In this document: positions 47,642 to 57,201 of the stretch, piece after piece
Layout of the letters: each line of letters starts with the position of its first letter
Position numbering within the stretch: position 1 is the stretch's first letter
Source of the DNA: Aurantiochytrium sp. KH105
Taxonomy: Eukaryota > Sar > Bigyra > Thraustochytrida > Thraustochytriidae
Assembly (NCBI GenBank): GCA_003116975.1
Contig: BGKB01000119.1
Span: 124,001-188,000, forward strand
Direction of reading: 5' to 3'
DNA: 64,000 bases
Notes under the pieces: generated by a model
Databases searched by the model: none
Told to the model about the DNA's origin: nothing
Seen by the model: only the letters and a program-made list of their open reading frames with translations
Position numbers and translations under genes: made by a program

Positions 47642-48855
47642 AACCTTTGGTTTCCCTTCTGCGCATCTGTGAAGGATACGACATCTTGTTGCCGCGTGAC
47701 CCCCCCCTCCCCCCTCCCCCCTCCCCCCTTCCCCCATGGTTAAGCTCTCGCGAGTACGTAGTTCTCGAAGCGTCGCCCTACTCACCTTTCACCAGCACCA
47801 CACGCGCAAACCTTCCTTGAATGGAACCTTTTGGGGCTTCCTTAATGACTTTCGTCGATGCATGGACGAGCCTGAACTGTTCACCCGGTTTGTCGCTCAC
47901 CAAAAGACGCTGAGCTACGGCAGTCTGAAGAGCATCGGCGTCGTACTCCCTTTTTGCCATTGGTTTGGCGGTCGATGAAGAGAATTCTTCATTTACAAGA
48001 TTTATTTACAAGGCTAATTCTGCACTGGCAAGCATCGCAACAACAAGGCACCCTCTTCACTCGGCCTCTGGCAGCGCAGCTAGCAGTCCAAACAGCAAGT
48101 CCAAGGGTATATGTCGAGCCGCACTTGCGTCTTGCGCTGTGCCAATGCGCCGCTCAATGGGTTGAGACAGCAATGGCTGGCTGGCTGCCAGTAAGGCGAA
48201 GGATTGCGATTCGTTACATTTATTGCAAGCCTGGTTGACTTGGGCATTGATCGCCTCTGTAAAGAAAATACTACTTGGTTTACAGGGTGGGTAGTTTTGC
48301 ATTTTTTCACTTTGTCCAAAGTTTTGTCCCAATTTTTATGTCCAATACGGGTGCAAACCAGGGCGCGCCGCAGCGTAAGTTCGAGCAATAACGTACTTTA
48401 GTAATGGTTTAACGTCCGAACGTGGCGCCGCGACCGCAGCCAATGAAGAACTCCTACCGTACAACTACTGAGTACGCCCAAAGTAATGGTCTATAAGGGA
48501 GGTGACGAAACCTTCGTGATTCGGTCCGGCCAGATCACGAAAGTGTCACTGGTCAAGCAGTACTCTTACGGTGTAGTAACTGCAGACCTGGCCCCCAAAT
48601 ACTTAGAATGCAGATCTCAGAGGCTCACTGATCACCGATGACCAGTGAGACCGAACAGCGGCCCGGGCTTGGCCACCTTCAAGCGCAAAGCAGACTCTAA
48701 AAAGGTTGAGCAAGAGTAGGCAACGTCGGTCGGTCGCGCGACGTGCGGCTGCCCTCTCGTGGCCGGGTCGAGCGAGTGGCAGGACGTTCGGGCCAGCGCT
48801 CGAAGACACGCTCAAATACAGCGCACACAGCAGGAGATCACTGGCATCGGCAGCC
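47084..48855. other. Spacer between array members D and E
   Basis: The first 550 bases are the duplicated 3' flank of D. It includes a short frame beginning MDNKITISIEEPSILT that is kept in both copies, but it has no recognised domain. Then come a poly-C/T tract (47701-47735) and unassigned sequence. A 53-codon frame at about 48486-48647 (MVYKGGDETFVIRSGQITK) is protein-like but too short to call. Confidence 0.55.
47701..47735 (-). other. G-quadruplex-type tract (minus strand)
   Basis: On the minus strand five runs of 5-7 G are separated by single A or AA. This fits a G-quadruplex consensus very strongly. It lies just beyond the duplicated 3' flank of member D. Confidence 0.8.
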
Positions 48856-50337
48856 ATGGACTCGTTCGCACAAAGAACACCGACATCGGCGACGACGCGG
48901 CGGATGCCCTGGATGACGTCCGCGTTGCTGGCGTCCGCACTGGTGCTCATGGCGTGTTCCTTGGCTCTAGAACTAGGGACAGGTACCGTCCTGCTGTGTA
49001 GATTCTCCGTCCTGCTGTGCAGATTCTCCATCTCGGAGACAGAATCCAACAACCCGCGGACGGTCGGTCTTCAAGGCAAGCTCGATGAGGTCCTCAAAGG
49101 CGTCGCCAACTCGCTCCCGTACGAAAAACAGGCGGCCCAAGAGGGAAAAGGCGCAGACACAGACCCGTACAACTCGGACGCCCCCTCGATTGAAAGCGCA
49201 GACCCCGAAACCTCAGAGGAGAAGAGCGACATCGCCTTGTTCCTCGCCAATAGCAAGGTCGAACATATAGATCCGCATCTGAGAGGCAAGACGGCCGTCT
49301 TTACACACGTGCACAAGGCCGGCGGGTCGACGTTTTGCTATCTCGCCCGATTGAACATGGAGCAGACCCCGGGCGGAAACTGCAACCCAGCGCCTATGCT
49401 TTCTCGCTTTGCCATTTCTCGCGGGACTCCCGAAGACTTTGACCGCGTGATCGCAGAAACTCGCAGACTCAATCGCACCTTTGTCGCGACAGAATGGACT
49501 TTGCCCGAAGTCTTGCCGCAGCGAGACGATATCGTTCATGTCACTCTCTTGCGCAACCCCCTCGGACGCATGGAATCGCACTACGCAATGGCGATGGACA
49601 AAGCCTACAAAAAGCTCAAGGAGTCCAGGAAGAACTCGTGTCTCTTTGCTCCTGGCCTCCTCTCCAGGTTCGAGATTCGTCGGGCCAGAAAAGACCTGAC
49701 TCTCGCCGCCAAATCACGTCTGTACTATTCCAAAACTACACCCGACAATTGGCAGACCCGGGTGTTTTGTGGACCGCTGTGCGCGCGGATTCCGTACGGC
49801 CAGCTCACACGCGAACACCTCGAGCTGGCCAAGAACCGGCTACAGAGTACGTATGCTGCCGTGGGCATTCTTGATAACTTTCGTCAGACGGTTCTGCTCA
49901 TGCACGAAACCTTGCAGTGGGAGACAGACCCCAAGAAACTCTTCTCGAAACACAAAGGAACAAACCATGGAGGTCTCACAGTATTACAGCGCGTCGAGCA
50001 AGAGTCAGCAAAGCAGCCGGAGTTGCTCGAGTTCGCAAAGTGGTTCCACGCCACCAATTTGCTCGACATTGAGCTGTACAACTTTGCGCGGGGCATTTTC
50101 AAGCGTCAGCTCCAGTATTTTGGTATCCCGGCCGAGATCGGCCCGGACGTCAGCTTGGACTTTGTCTCGCCCAACCAAAAGGTGACGACCGCGGCCGAGC
50201 TCAAGGCTATGGTCGACGAGTACGCTGTGTCATGCTCCACCCAGTGCTGCACCAAGCAGTGTGGTCCCATTGGCAACTATTGGTACAATGTTGCTAGCCA
50301 AATCGACATGGTTCCGGTCCGCAGAAAGTGGTGTTAG
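48856..50337 (+). CDS. Sulfotransferase-like type II membrane protein (array member E)
   Basis: 493 residues from the ATG at 48856 (the frame extends to a TTG at 48706). It is a near-copy of member D with the same motifs: FTHVHKAGGSTFCYLARLNME, TLLRNPLGRMESHYAMAMDK, PDNWQTRVFCGPLCARIPYGQ, TNHGG and CSTQCCTKQCGPIGNYW. It differs from D by a tandem 21-base duplication in the anchor/stem (VLLCRFS twice, 48988-49029). It also differs by clustered substitutions, many to Lys or Arg (SRKN for SSSN, RRAR for RQAT, PKKLFSK for PEELFAQ). The gene is otherwise intact. The basic shift suggests a more acidic acceptor than for D, or altered interactions (inference). Confidence 0.83.
   Translation: MDSFAQRTPTSATTRRMPWMTSALLASALVLMACSLALELGTGTVLLCRFSVLLCRFSISETESNNPRTVGLQGKLDEVLKGVANSLPYEKQAAQEGKGADTDPYNSDAPSIESADPETSEEKSDIALFLANSKVEHIDPHLRGKTAVFTHVHKAGGSTFCYLARLNMEQTPGGNCNPAPMLSRFAISRGTPEDFDRVIAETRRLNRTFVATEWTLPEVLPQRDDIVHVTLLRNPLGRMESHYAMAMDKAYKKLKESRKNSCLFAPGLLSRFEIRRARKDLTLAAKSRLYYSKTTPDNWQTRVFCGPLCARIPYGQLTREHLELAKNRLQSTYAAVGILDNFRQTVLLMHETLQWETDPKKLFSKHKGTNHGGLTVLQRVEQESAKQPELLEFAKWFHATNLLDIELYNFARGIFKRQLQYFGIPAEIGPDVSLDFVSPNQKVTTAAELKAMVDEYAVSCSTQCCTKQCGPIGNYWYNVASQIDMVPVRRKWC
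48988..49029 (+). repeat. Tandem 21-base duplication inside member E
   Basis: Two adjacent copies of a 21-base unit with one mismatch each encode VLLCRFS. Member D has a single copy, so this arose after (or was lost since) the D/E duplication. Confidence 0.95.
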
Positions 50338-51136
50338 AACTCTTTTGAAGACGCCTTTGCCAGAGGGCTTTGCACATTTACTTTGTCGCTGCCTTTTTCC
50401 CCCGAGAAATACTCGCCCACATTTATTTACCTGTCAACTGAATTTGTAGTGTTGGTTTTCCCGTTCGAGTTGGCCTATTTTGCTTGTTGTACGCGCCCTT
50501 TTCATTCTGTCCGTCTGAATCGCAAGGCTGGCAAAACACACTGCGCAATCATTTTGTTGGAAGTCTTCAGGCGAGGGTGTTGACGTCTTTCGCTGCTTTC
50601 CTCACCAGCCTGCCTGCCTGCCTGCTTGACATCAACGACGGCTTTATCGCCTTCCGCCACGATCCTCACGAGCATGGACAACAAAATCACGATTTCCATC
50701 GAGGAGCCAAGCATCCTCACTCTCAATCAAAGACGAGAACAATCGCCCTTTACCTTTTCTGCACCGCCCGTCCAAGCGTCCCGCCAGCCGCAAGCAGCCA
50801 ACACAGCCTTCGTTCGGCCCTTCGGAGAGGCCCTCGCGAGTCCCGGCTCCCGGCCCTTCTGGCCGGCCCTGCTCTCTGCTCTGAGAGCGGCTCTTCTACG
50901 CCCGGCTAGTAGTGGATCCAGCGAGGACTCGGACTGGACTGGACTGCGCTCCCAGACCTCGCCGCAGATCATGCAGACGCGAGCTGCCGCGGCCGCAGCG
51001 AGCCCGCCTGCCCGCTCCGGCTGAGGCGGCGCGCGCGAGGGCGCTGGCGCTCGGCCCGGCGCCGCTCCGGCCGCAGCCTGCGCGAGAGGGCTGCGTCGCG
51101 GACGGGGCGCTGATTTCGGGACCAAGTGCGCGGCCG
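50338..51136. other. Spacer between array members E and F
   Basis: The first 530-600 bases duplicate the 3' flank of member D. The rest is GC-rich upstream sequence of member F. No gene is called. Confidence 0.6.
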
Positions 51137-52504
51137 ATGCGCGTGCGGAGCCCGGTCTCGGCGCGCTCAGAGAGCGACGCGTGTCGGCAGACGCAGCGAA
51201 GGCCGCTGCCGGCGCCCGCGAGGACATGGCGCCTCGCGTCTTGCGCCGCCACCGTCGCTCTCAGCGTTCTCGTGGCCGTGGCGCTTTTCACGCGATTCGT
51301 CGGGCTCGAGCACCTTGTGAGCGGCCAGAGCGCTCTTGACGCGCACGACGAAGACAACGACTTCGCGAACAACGCTGAAACGCTACTCGTTGCAAATCGT
51401 GAGCGCGACCCTGCCGAACGAGGGGTCTTCAAGCGAAAGTTCGTCGCCGTCTTTCTGCACATTCACAAGAGCGGCGGGACAACAATGTGTTATCTAGCAT
51501 GCAAGCGAGAACGTGCCGTGCGTGACACAAACTGCAATATGTATGGCGGCGAGGAGCGCATTAAATTCTCCAACGGGTCTCCCGATGAGTTTGCAGGTCT
51601 AATTGACAAATATCACAAAGACAAGCGGCGCAGGCTCACCTTTCTCGCCAGCGAGTGGTATTTGCCGGCACAGCTTCCGGCGCGAAACGACATCAAATAC
51701 ATGACGATGCTGCGCGATCCGCTTGCACGTATGGAGTCGCACTTTCACATGGCCTTTGAACAGGTGCTCAAACTCGTCAAGAACTCGCCTGGTACCTTTG
51801 CTTCGCGGCGACGCCGCTACAGCGATGGAATGCCCTCGTGGCAAGATCTCCGTCGTGTGAGCAAATCTACGAACTCTGCGAGTTCCATTCGTTTATACTT
51901 TGCGCTTAATGTACCCGACAACTGGCAAACCCGGGCAGTGTGTGGACCAGCCTGCGCCAAGATCCCATTCGGGAGGCTCACAGATGAACACTATGAGATC
52001 GCGCGGCATCGTCTCGAGCATGACTTCGCTGTCGTTGGCATCCTCGAACACTTTGAGACAAGTATCACGCTCATTCACGACTTGCTTCAGTGGAGAGGCA
52101 ATAGCAGCGACGAGTTTCGAGAACATCACGGCACGAATCACGGCGGCCTCAGCGCTCTTGCGCGTCTCGAGGAAAATACGGCTGGTGATCCTCAGCTTCT
52201 GGACTTTGCCAAGTGGTGGCACGCCGTCAATCTCTACGACATCCGACTCTACAATGTCGGTCGTGATATTCTCCAGCGGCAAGCCGCAGCAGCTGGATTG
52301 AAGGTGGACATGGGTCCTGATGCCGCCCATGAATTTGTGTCGCCTGATGGATCCGTAATGTCTGAAGACGACCTCCGCGCTATGCTTGATGCCAATGTCG
52401 CTACCCGAAACTGTACAACACAATGCTGTCTCGAGAAATGCGCGCCGATTGGCACCTTTTGGATGAAAACAGCTGTTGAACTCGGAATGGCGCCATCGTC
52501 TTGA
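51137..52504 (+). CDS. Sulfotransferase-like type II membrane protein (array member F)
   Basis: 455 residues from the ATG at 51137. The frame runs on to a GTG at 50912, adding an Arg/Pro-rich stretch that looks untranslated. The anchor is at about 33-54 (LASCAATVALSVLVAVAL). The catalytic part has FLHIHKSGGTTMCYLACKRERA (about 105), TMLRDPLARMESHFHMAFEQ, PDNWQTRAVCGPACAKIPFGR, TNHGG, WWHAVNLYDIRLYN and CTTQCCLEKCAPIGTFW. LRDP replaces LRNP of the others. It shares more with member A than with its neighbour E, so the array holds interleaved subfamilies. The stem is short. A 21-base minisatellite follows about 65 bases after the stop. Confidence 0.83.
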   Translation: MRVRSPVSARSESDACRQTQRRPLPAPARTWRLASCAATVALSVLVAVALFTRFVGLEHLVSGQSALDAHDEDNDFANNAETLLVANRERDPAERGVFKRKFVAVFLHIHKSGGTTMCYLACKRERAVRDTNCNMYGGEERIKFSNGSPDEFAGLIDKYHKDKRRRLTFLASEWYLPAQLPARNDIKYMTMLRDPLARMESHFHMAFEQVLKLVKNSPGTFASRRRRYSDGMPSWQDLRRVSKSTNSASSIRLYFALNVPDNWQTRAVCGPACAKIPFGRLTDEHYEIARHRLEHDFAVVGILEHFETSITLIHDLLQWRGNSSDEFREHHGTNHGGLSALARLEENTAGDPQLLDFAKWWHAVNLYDIRLYNVGRDILQRQAAAAGLKVDMGPDAAHEFVSPDGSVMSEDDLRAMLDANVATRNCTTQCCLEKCAPIGTFWMKTAVELGMAPSS

Positions 52505-52570
52505 TTGACAGTGAACAAATCGCAGCAAGTACTGCTGACTGACCTGACAGTGGGCTATTTCCGGGTTTGC

Positions 52571-52652
52571 TCTCCTTCCGGTGGCTTAGCTCTCCTCCCG
52601 GATGGATTAGCTCTCTTCCCGGATGGATTAGCTCTCTTCCCGGATGGATTGG
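52571..52652. repeat. 21-base minisatellite 3' of member F
   Basis: Just under four copies of a GGATGGATTAGCTCTCTTCCC-type unit; the leftmost copy is the most diverged. Confidence 0.93.
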
Positions 52653-53315
52653 CTGGCCCATGCTCCAGCGCTAACGAGCACTTCTTATCAATAAAATGGA
52701 TGGTGGTTGCTCCACAAATGTGCGATTGAGGACAATGCAATCCGTCATGCGATGGGCGTCGAAGATTCCTGCTTTCCCTCTACTTCGACCTGCTTTCTCT
52801 CCACTTCGACCCCCCCTCCCCCCCCCCCCCCTTTTTTAACATCCTTGTTGATGAATCGCGGCGTGACCCTTTGCAGTGCGCCCGCAAAACCAACGGTCGC
52901 CTCACATCTGCTTCTTCTATTTCCTGTTTCTCCATTTCTCGCACGCCGCGGCAGCAAGTTTGCACCACCCATGGTAGTAACGATCGTGCCGTGCATGCTT
53001 GGGATCCTTCATGCGACGAGGAGCTTGATAATAAGTGCAAATCCAGTTTGCGCACGCGGCGCGCGTCGCAACGGCAGAGCGGAGAAAAGAGGAGGTGGAG
53101 GGTCGGCCGGCAAGACTAGCTAGCCTGGGAAGGGGGGACATATTTTTCTTTCCTCTTTAACTTTTTTTTGTTTGTTTTGGGACGATTTTGCGGAAAAAGA
53201 CCTCGCCAAGGGTGAGCGAGACTTACTCATCGTGTTGGGCGTTCACTGCACGTGAGATGAGCGCGGGACGCCATCTCTGCTGCAGATGCGGCACCGTGAC
53301 GCGACAATGCAAGCT

Positions 53316-53320
53316 GGCAG

Positions 53321-53381
<61 letters not shown>
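53316..53381. repeat. (AAGC)n tetranucleotide array
   Basis: About 15 perfect AAGC units after a GGCA start. Confidence 0.97.
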
Positions 53382-53891
53382 TTTGAGTCAGCGACTCAGC
53401 TGACGCATACAAGAGAAACCGAACAATGACCAACATGTACATTCTCCATGCGCTACGCTGCGTCGGTTAGGGAGCCGCGCCATCAAGGCGGTCGTCTTAC
53501 GGTCTCTGAGGTGCTGGTGTGTCAGTTTCCTCCCCTACTTTGTCAACTTTAAAAACTGAGGTTTCTCGCTTCTTTGCGTCTCAACCACCTGTCTTTGATG
53601 CCACTGATACACATGTCGCTGATGCTCTCCACCTTGAACTCCCCATTCTCGAGAACTCCGCGGCCCCGAGGTCCATCTTTCGGCGGGCTTGTCAACCGTT
53701 TCAGTCTCCCTCATCGAGAATGAGCCGCGGCAGCTAGCCAGTCAGACTTGCAGCCAGCACACTTGTACGCACTTGCGCGCACTAGTAGTAGTAAGAGGAT
53801 GGAGTGCAGGCAGGACGCTCGAACCAACGATCACAACGGTAGTTCATTTCATGGAAGCGAAGCGAAAAGAGCCCTCCCTCGAAAAGCGAAC

Positions 53892-53893
<2 letters not shown>

Positions 53894-53925
<32 letters not shown>

Positions 53926-53927
53926 CA
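53894..53927. repeat. (CAGG)n array upstream of Cys-rich gene 1
   Basis: Eight CAGG units ending about 165 bases before the ATG at 54093. Confidence 0.95.
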
Positions 53928-54092
53928 CGGACAGGCATCTCTCACCAGAACAATCACAACACAACGAAAGCAAATCGATAACGCGAACGCCAAGGACAAT
54001 CAGCCAAATAGAAGTGAGAGCCGTCGAGCGAAGGCAAGAAGAGAGGAGAAGCATTAGCTGGAGCTGTCAGCTGCGCCACGCACTAGGCAAGA

Positions 54093-55188
54093 ATGGCGCC
54101 CCAGGCCTTCCTTTCGCTCTTCCTTGCAGCCTTGCTGCTCGTGACTGCGCAGGCGCAACACCTGCGCAACCTTCGCAGACGCAGGCGAAAGTCGAACTCG
54201 ACTAGCGTTCCGGAAATTTGCGAATTCATCTACGAGCAGGACATTCTCGAGCAGTTCTCACAGTGCGCCAACGACGCTGAAGTGCTGGCCCAGGACGAGT
54301 TCGATTGCTCCGCCGATGAACTGCAAAACTACGATGCCTGCAGCTCGCGACCCGAGTGCTCTTGGTGGCACCTTCTCGGCCAAGACCTTTGCATGCCGTA
54401 CGTTCTAGTGATCATTTTTGCGCAGCCGACGCTGAAGAATTTGCGCAGGTTGTCTTTTTGGCTTGCCGCTTGCATACGAATAAAACTAACCGCGCGACCT
54501 TGCTCTTCCTCTTCCTTCCTTTTCATTTCAATACGCTCCCAGAAACCCATGCTTTCGGTACGTTGAGCCAAACAAACACCAGATACACGCTTTCGCAAAC
54601 AAACAAACAAACAGTATTCCACTAACTTGCTCAAGGGTCTGCGTTCCACAGAATCAACAACGGTCTCTGCACGATCCAGAACACGGGCGGGCGCTGCGTC
54701 TGGTACACCCGCGAGCAGAACAAGGAGGTGCGCGGCATCAACGCCCCCGGATGCTACAAGTCTCCTTGCAGCAATCCTCTTGATAACACGCCTAGTGGCT
54801 GTGCTGACAAGTCGGACGCGTTCTACGGGTAAGTTGAGCGAGACGATAAATCCAGCAAGAAGATTATTGCAGTGGGTCTAACATTGTTGTCGGAAATGTA
54901 TTGCTTTTTTGACCATGATCGCAATGCAGCTGCGTCTGGTGCCCAAAATACGAGGGTCAAGCCTATGGCTGCATGAACGCCAAGAGCACTTCGCAAGCGC
55001 AGTGCTGGAATGTGAACGGCCCTGGCGCTTTGCCAGGCTGCAACGACTGCAAGCAGAAAAAATTTGGCACCTGTAAAGACTCCGAGTGCAGGAAGAACTG
55101 CTGCCAGTCCCCTCTCTGTCTCTGCGATCTGTCAGAAGGAGAGAGAGGGGTTGACGAGGTGGCCATCAACATTCTCTCTGGCCGCTAA
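54093..55188 (+). CDS. Cysteine-rich secreted protein 1 (three exons)
   Basis: The exons are 54093-54397, 54652-54828 and 54930-55188, with donors GTACGT and GTAAGT and acceptors CCACAG and ATGCAG. Both introns are in phase 2, giving 246 residues. A signal peptide is clear (MAPQAFLSLFLAALLLVTAQA). The mature part begins basic (LRRRRRKS) and then has many Cys: CEFIYEQDILEQFSQC, CSADELQNYDACSSRPECSWWH, LCTIQNTGGRCVWYTREQN, GCYKSPCSNPLDNTPSGC, CVWCPKYEGQAYGCMNAK, CWNVNGPG and CRKNCCQSPLCLCDLS. I do not recognise the family. The signal peptide plus Cys pattern suggests a disulfide-stabilised extracellular or wall protein. It has a tandem paralogue at 55704-56860 with identical intron positions and an identical 177-base middle exon length. 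Confidence 0.85.
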
Positions 55189-55703
55189 GGAGCGTATAGC
55201 ACCACTACATCATGTAAAGAAAAATAGTGTGAGCCAGCCTAGTACCCGCTTGTCTTCGAGCCATCTTCGCGAGCCTTTCACTGGCCTCGCGTGATCCATG
55301 TGAAGAGATCAATGGCGTCCGTCGCGTCTGTTGGCTCGACCGACCCGCATATCTACTCCTACCGCCATTGTTGGTCGGTGGACCGGACGCGGACCCCGTC
55401 GTCGTGCAAGTCAAATTGCGGGCGTTGTTCACATGTCAATTGCAAAGATCGCGTACTACAAGATTAGTCTATACTATACCATGTATGTATAGCATACTCG
55501 AACCCGTGCCGCGGCGTGCAGCGATCTTTTCTTTCGGACAAGCAAGCAAGCAAGCAAGGAAGGAAGTCAAACAAGCAGCAGATCTACAAACCGCGAAGCT
55601 AGTGACTGGCGGAGCGGCGGACACCGAGTGGTACACCGAGAAGAGCGCGCAAACGGAGGAGGCGAGCCCGAGCGAAGGCATAAGAAAAGGATCGACGAGC
55701 GAA
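55189..55703. other. Spacer between the Cys-rich paralogues
   Basis: 515 bases with an (AAGC)n run at 55538-55559 about 145 bases before the next ATG. It also has a small inverted-repeat-like AT-rich patch near 55462-55500. No gene. Confidence 0.6.
55538..55559. repeat. (AAGC)n microsatellite upstream of Cys-rich gene 2
   Basis: Five AAGC units on the sense strand, grading into GGAA units. Confidence 0.93.
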
Positions 55704-56860
55704 ATGCTGGGCGCAAAGGTGTGCTTACTGCTGGCGCTGGCCTTGGTCGCGCTCACGATCTGCGTGGAGGCGGCGAGCCTGCGCCAAAATGTCCTCGAGA
55801 CCCTGAACGAGCTCAACTCGCTGAGCTCGAGCGCCAGAGGGCGTCGTCGTCGTCGTCGCAGCAAGCCCAGTTCTGTGCCCCCTGTTTGCGAGGAAATCTA
55901 CAACATGGAAATGGCAACAACCTTTTCGGATTGTATCAATAGCGCGGAGGTGAAAGGTCAAACTGGCGTCGACTGCTCGGCCGCAGACATGCAGAACTAT
56001 GATGCATGTGCTTCTAACCTCGCTTGCGTGTGGTGGCATCTCAACGAGGACGTCCCGGATCAGTGTATGCCGTACGTTGAATTCGACTCTTGATGTCTGT
56101 ACACTTTTTCTGAAGGTGATGTGTCATCTAACAAATTCTCTTTGCCCATGCGGAAAAAACAAACCTCTGCTTTGCGACTCGTACCTTATCAGAAACCCTT
56201 GTTACCGGTAGGTCTCACGTTTGCGCTCTTTCAAAAAATGGGACGTAGAAGAAGTGGCTAACCGCCTTCGCTTTGACAAATTCAATGAATGTAGCATCAA
56301 CAACGGTCTCTGTACAATCCAGAACACTGGCGGACGCTGCGTCTGGTACACGCAAGAACAAAACGAACAAATCAATGGCGTCAAGTCTCCGGGCTGTTAC
56401 AAGTCTCCGTGCAGCAACCCGCTTGACAACACGCCGAGTGGTTGCGAAGGAAAGAGCAATGCCTTTTACGAGTACGTTTTCTGATCCCTCTTTCATTCAA
56501 TCATTCAATCATTCACCAATCAAAAACTCTCAGGAACGTAGAACACTCACCCTTTTTCTCATTAGATGCGTTTGGTGCCCCAAGTACAAGGGTCAGGCAT
56601 ACGGCTGCATGAACGCAAAGACCGAGTCGAGCGCGCAGTGCTGGAATATTAATGGCGTTGGGTCCACACCGGGATGCAACAGCTGCATGCAAGAGGAGTT
56701 TGGAACTTGCGAATCGGAGAAATGTAAGAAGAATTGCTGCCAGTCTCCCCTTTGCACTTGTGATCTCAGTGATACGTCCAAGCCCGGATCGCCTGGTACC
56801 GCGATCGATATCATCATTCCAGATGATAGTACGACTCAAGATGTGAGTACTACCGAGTGA
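55704..56860 (+). CDS. Cysteine-rich secreted protein 2 (three exons)
   Basis: The exons are 55704-56071, 56295-56471 and 56566-56860, with donors GTACGT and GTACGT and acceptors TGTAG and CATTAG. Both introns are in phase 2 and the product is 279 residues. The signal peptide is MLGAKVCLLLALALVALTICVEA. The mature protein has an Arg run (GRRRRRRSK) and then the same Cys scaffold as gene 1: CEEIYNMEMATTFSDC, CSAADMQNYDACASNLACVWWH, LCTIQNTGGRCVWYTQEQN, GCYKSPCSNPLDNTPSGC, CVWCPKYKGQAYGCMNAK and CKKNCCQSPLCTCDLS. A Ser/Thr/Asp-rich tail (DDSTTQDVSTTE) replaces the shorter end of gene 1. The stop codon lies in GAGTGAGT, which resembles a donor, so a further exon is conceivable. The frame also extends upstream to a TTG; the ATG before the signal peptide was chosen. 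Confidence 0.85.
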
Positions 56861-57201
56861 GTACCACCAGCCTTCCACATTTCCTAACGAGAAATCAAAA
56901 TCAGAATGTCTCCTTTCCAATTCCTCTCTTCATCCTTTCTTTCAAAAGCAAAAGCTTATAGCTCGCCGATGATCACCAACTAGCGGCGCGGGACCCCATC
57001 CCGAAGAATTGGACCCTGATCAGCACAGGTGGTATCATAGTACACACCCTTCGTTTTTGTCAAGGTGTGCACTCTCGAATTGAAGTATGGGTGGGATCCA
57101 TTTGGGCTCATCACGATATGTGTTCACCGGGCGCGAACCTCCGCGGGCGTCCAGGTCTTGAGCAGGCTGGCGGGTAGGCTCCAGTCAGGCTGGGCCAGCC
57201 C
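56861..57201. other. Intergenic region, nothing recognised
   Basis: 341 bases between Cys-rich gene 2 and the polyQ gene. No gene or RNA is seen. Confidence 0.55.

Larger units (their letters stand above)
48650..50940. repeat. Segmental duplication, copy 2 (contains member E)
   Basis: Partner of 45410-47641. The right edge runs up to the upstream region of member F, so a D/E-type unit was inserted or retained next to an A/F-type gene. Confidence 0.85.
52505..54092. other. Spacer between the array and the Cys-rich pair
   Basis: 1.6 kb without a convincing gene. It holds a 21-base minisatellite, a poly-C run (52810-52832, passing into T), an AAGC array and a CAGG array. Confidence 0.6.

Noticed and set aside
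53316-53381. Possible CRISPR or telomere-like array
   Set aside because: A simple 4-base AAGC microsatellite with no spacers and no telomere-type unit.
56985-57035. Possible 5S rRNA-like fragment (GACCCCATCCCGAA)
   Set aside because: Only a short resemblance; the rest of the 5S consensus and internal promoter boxes are absent.
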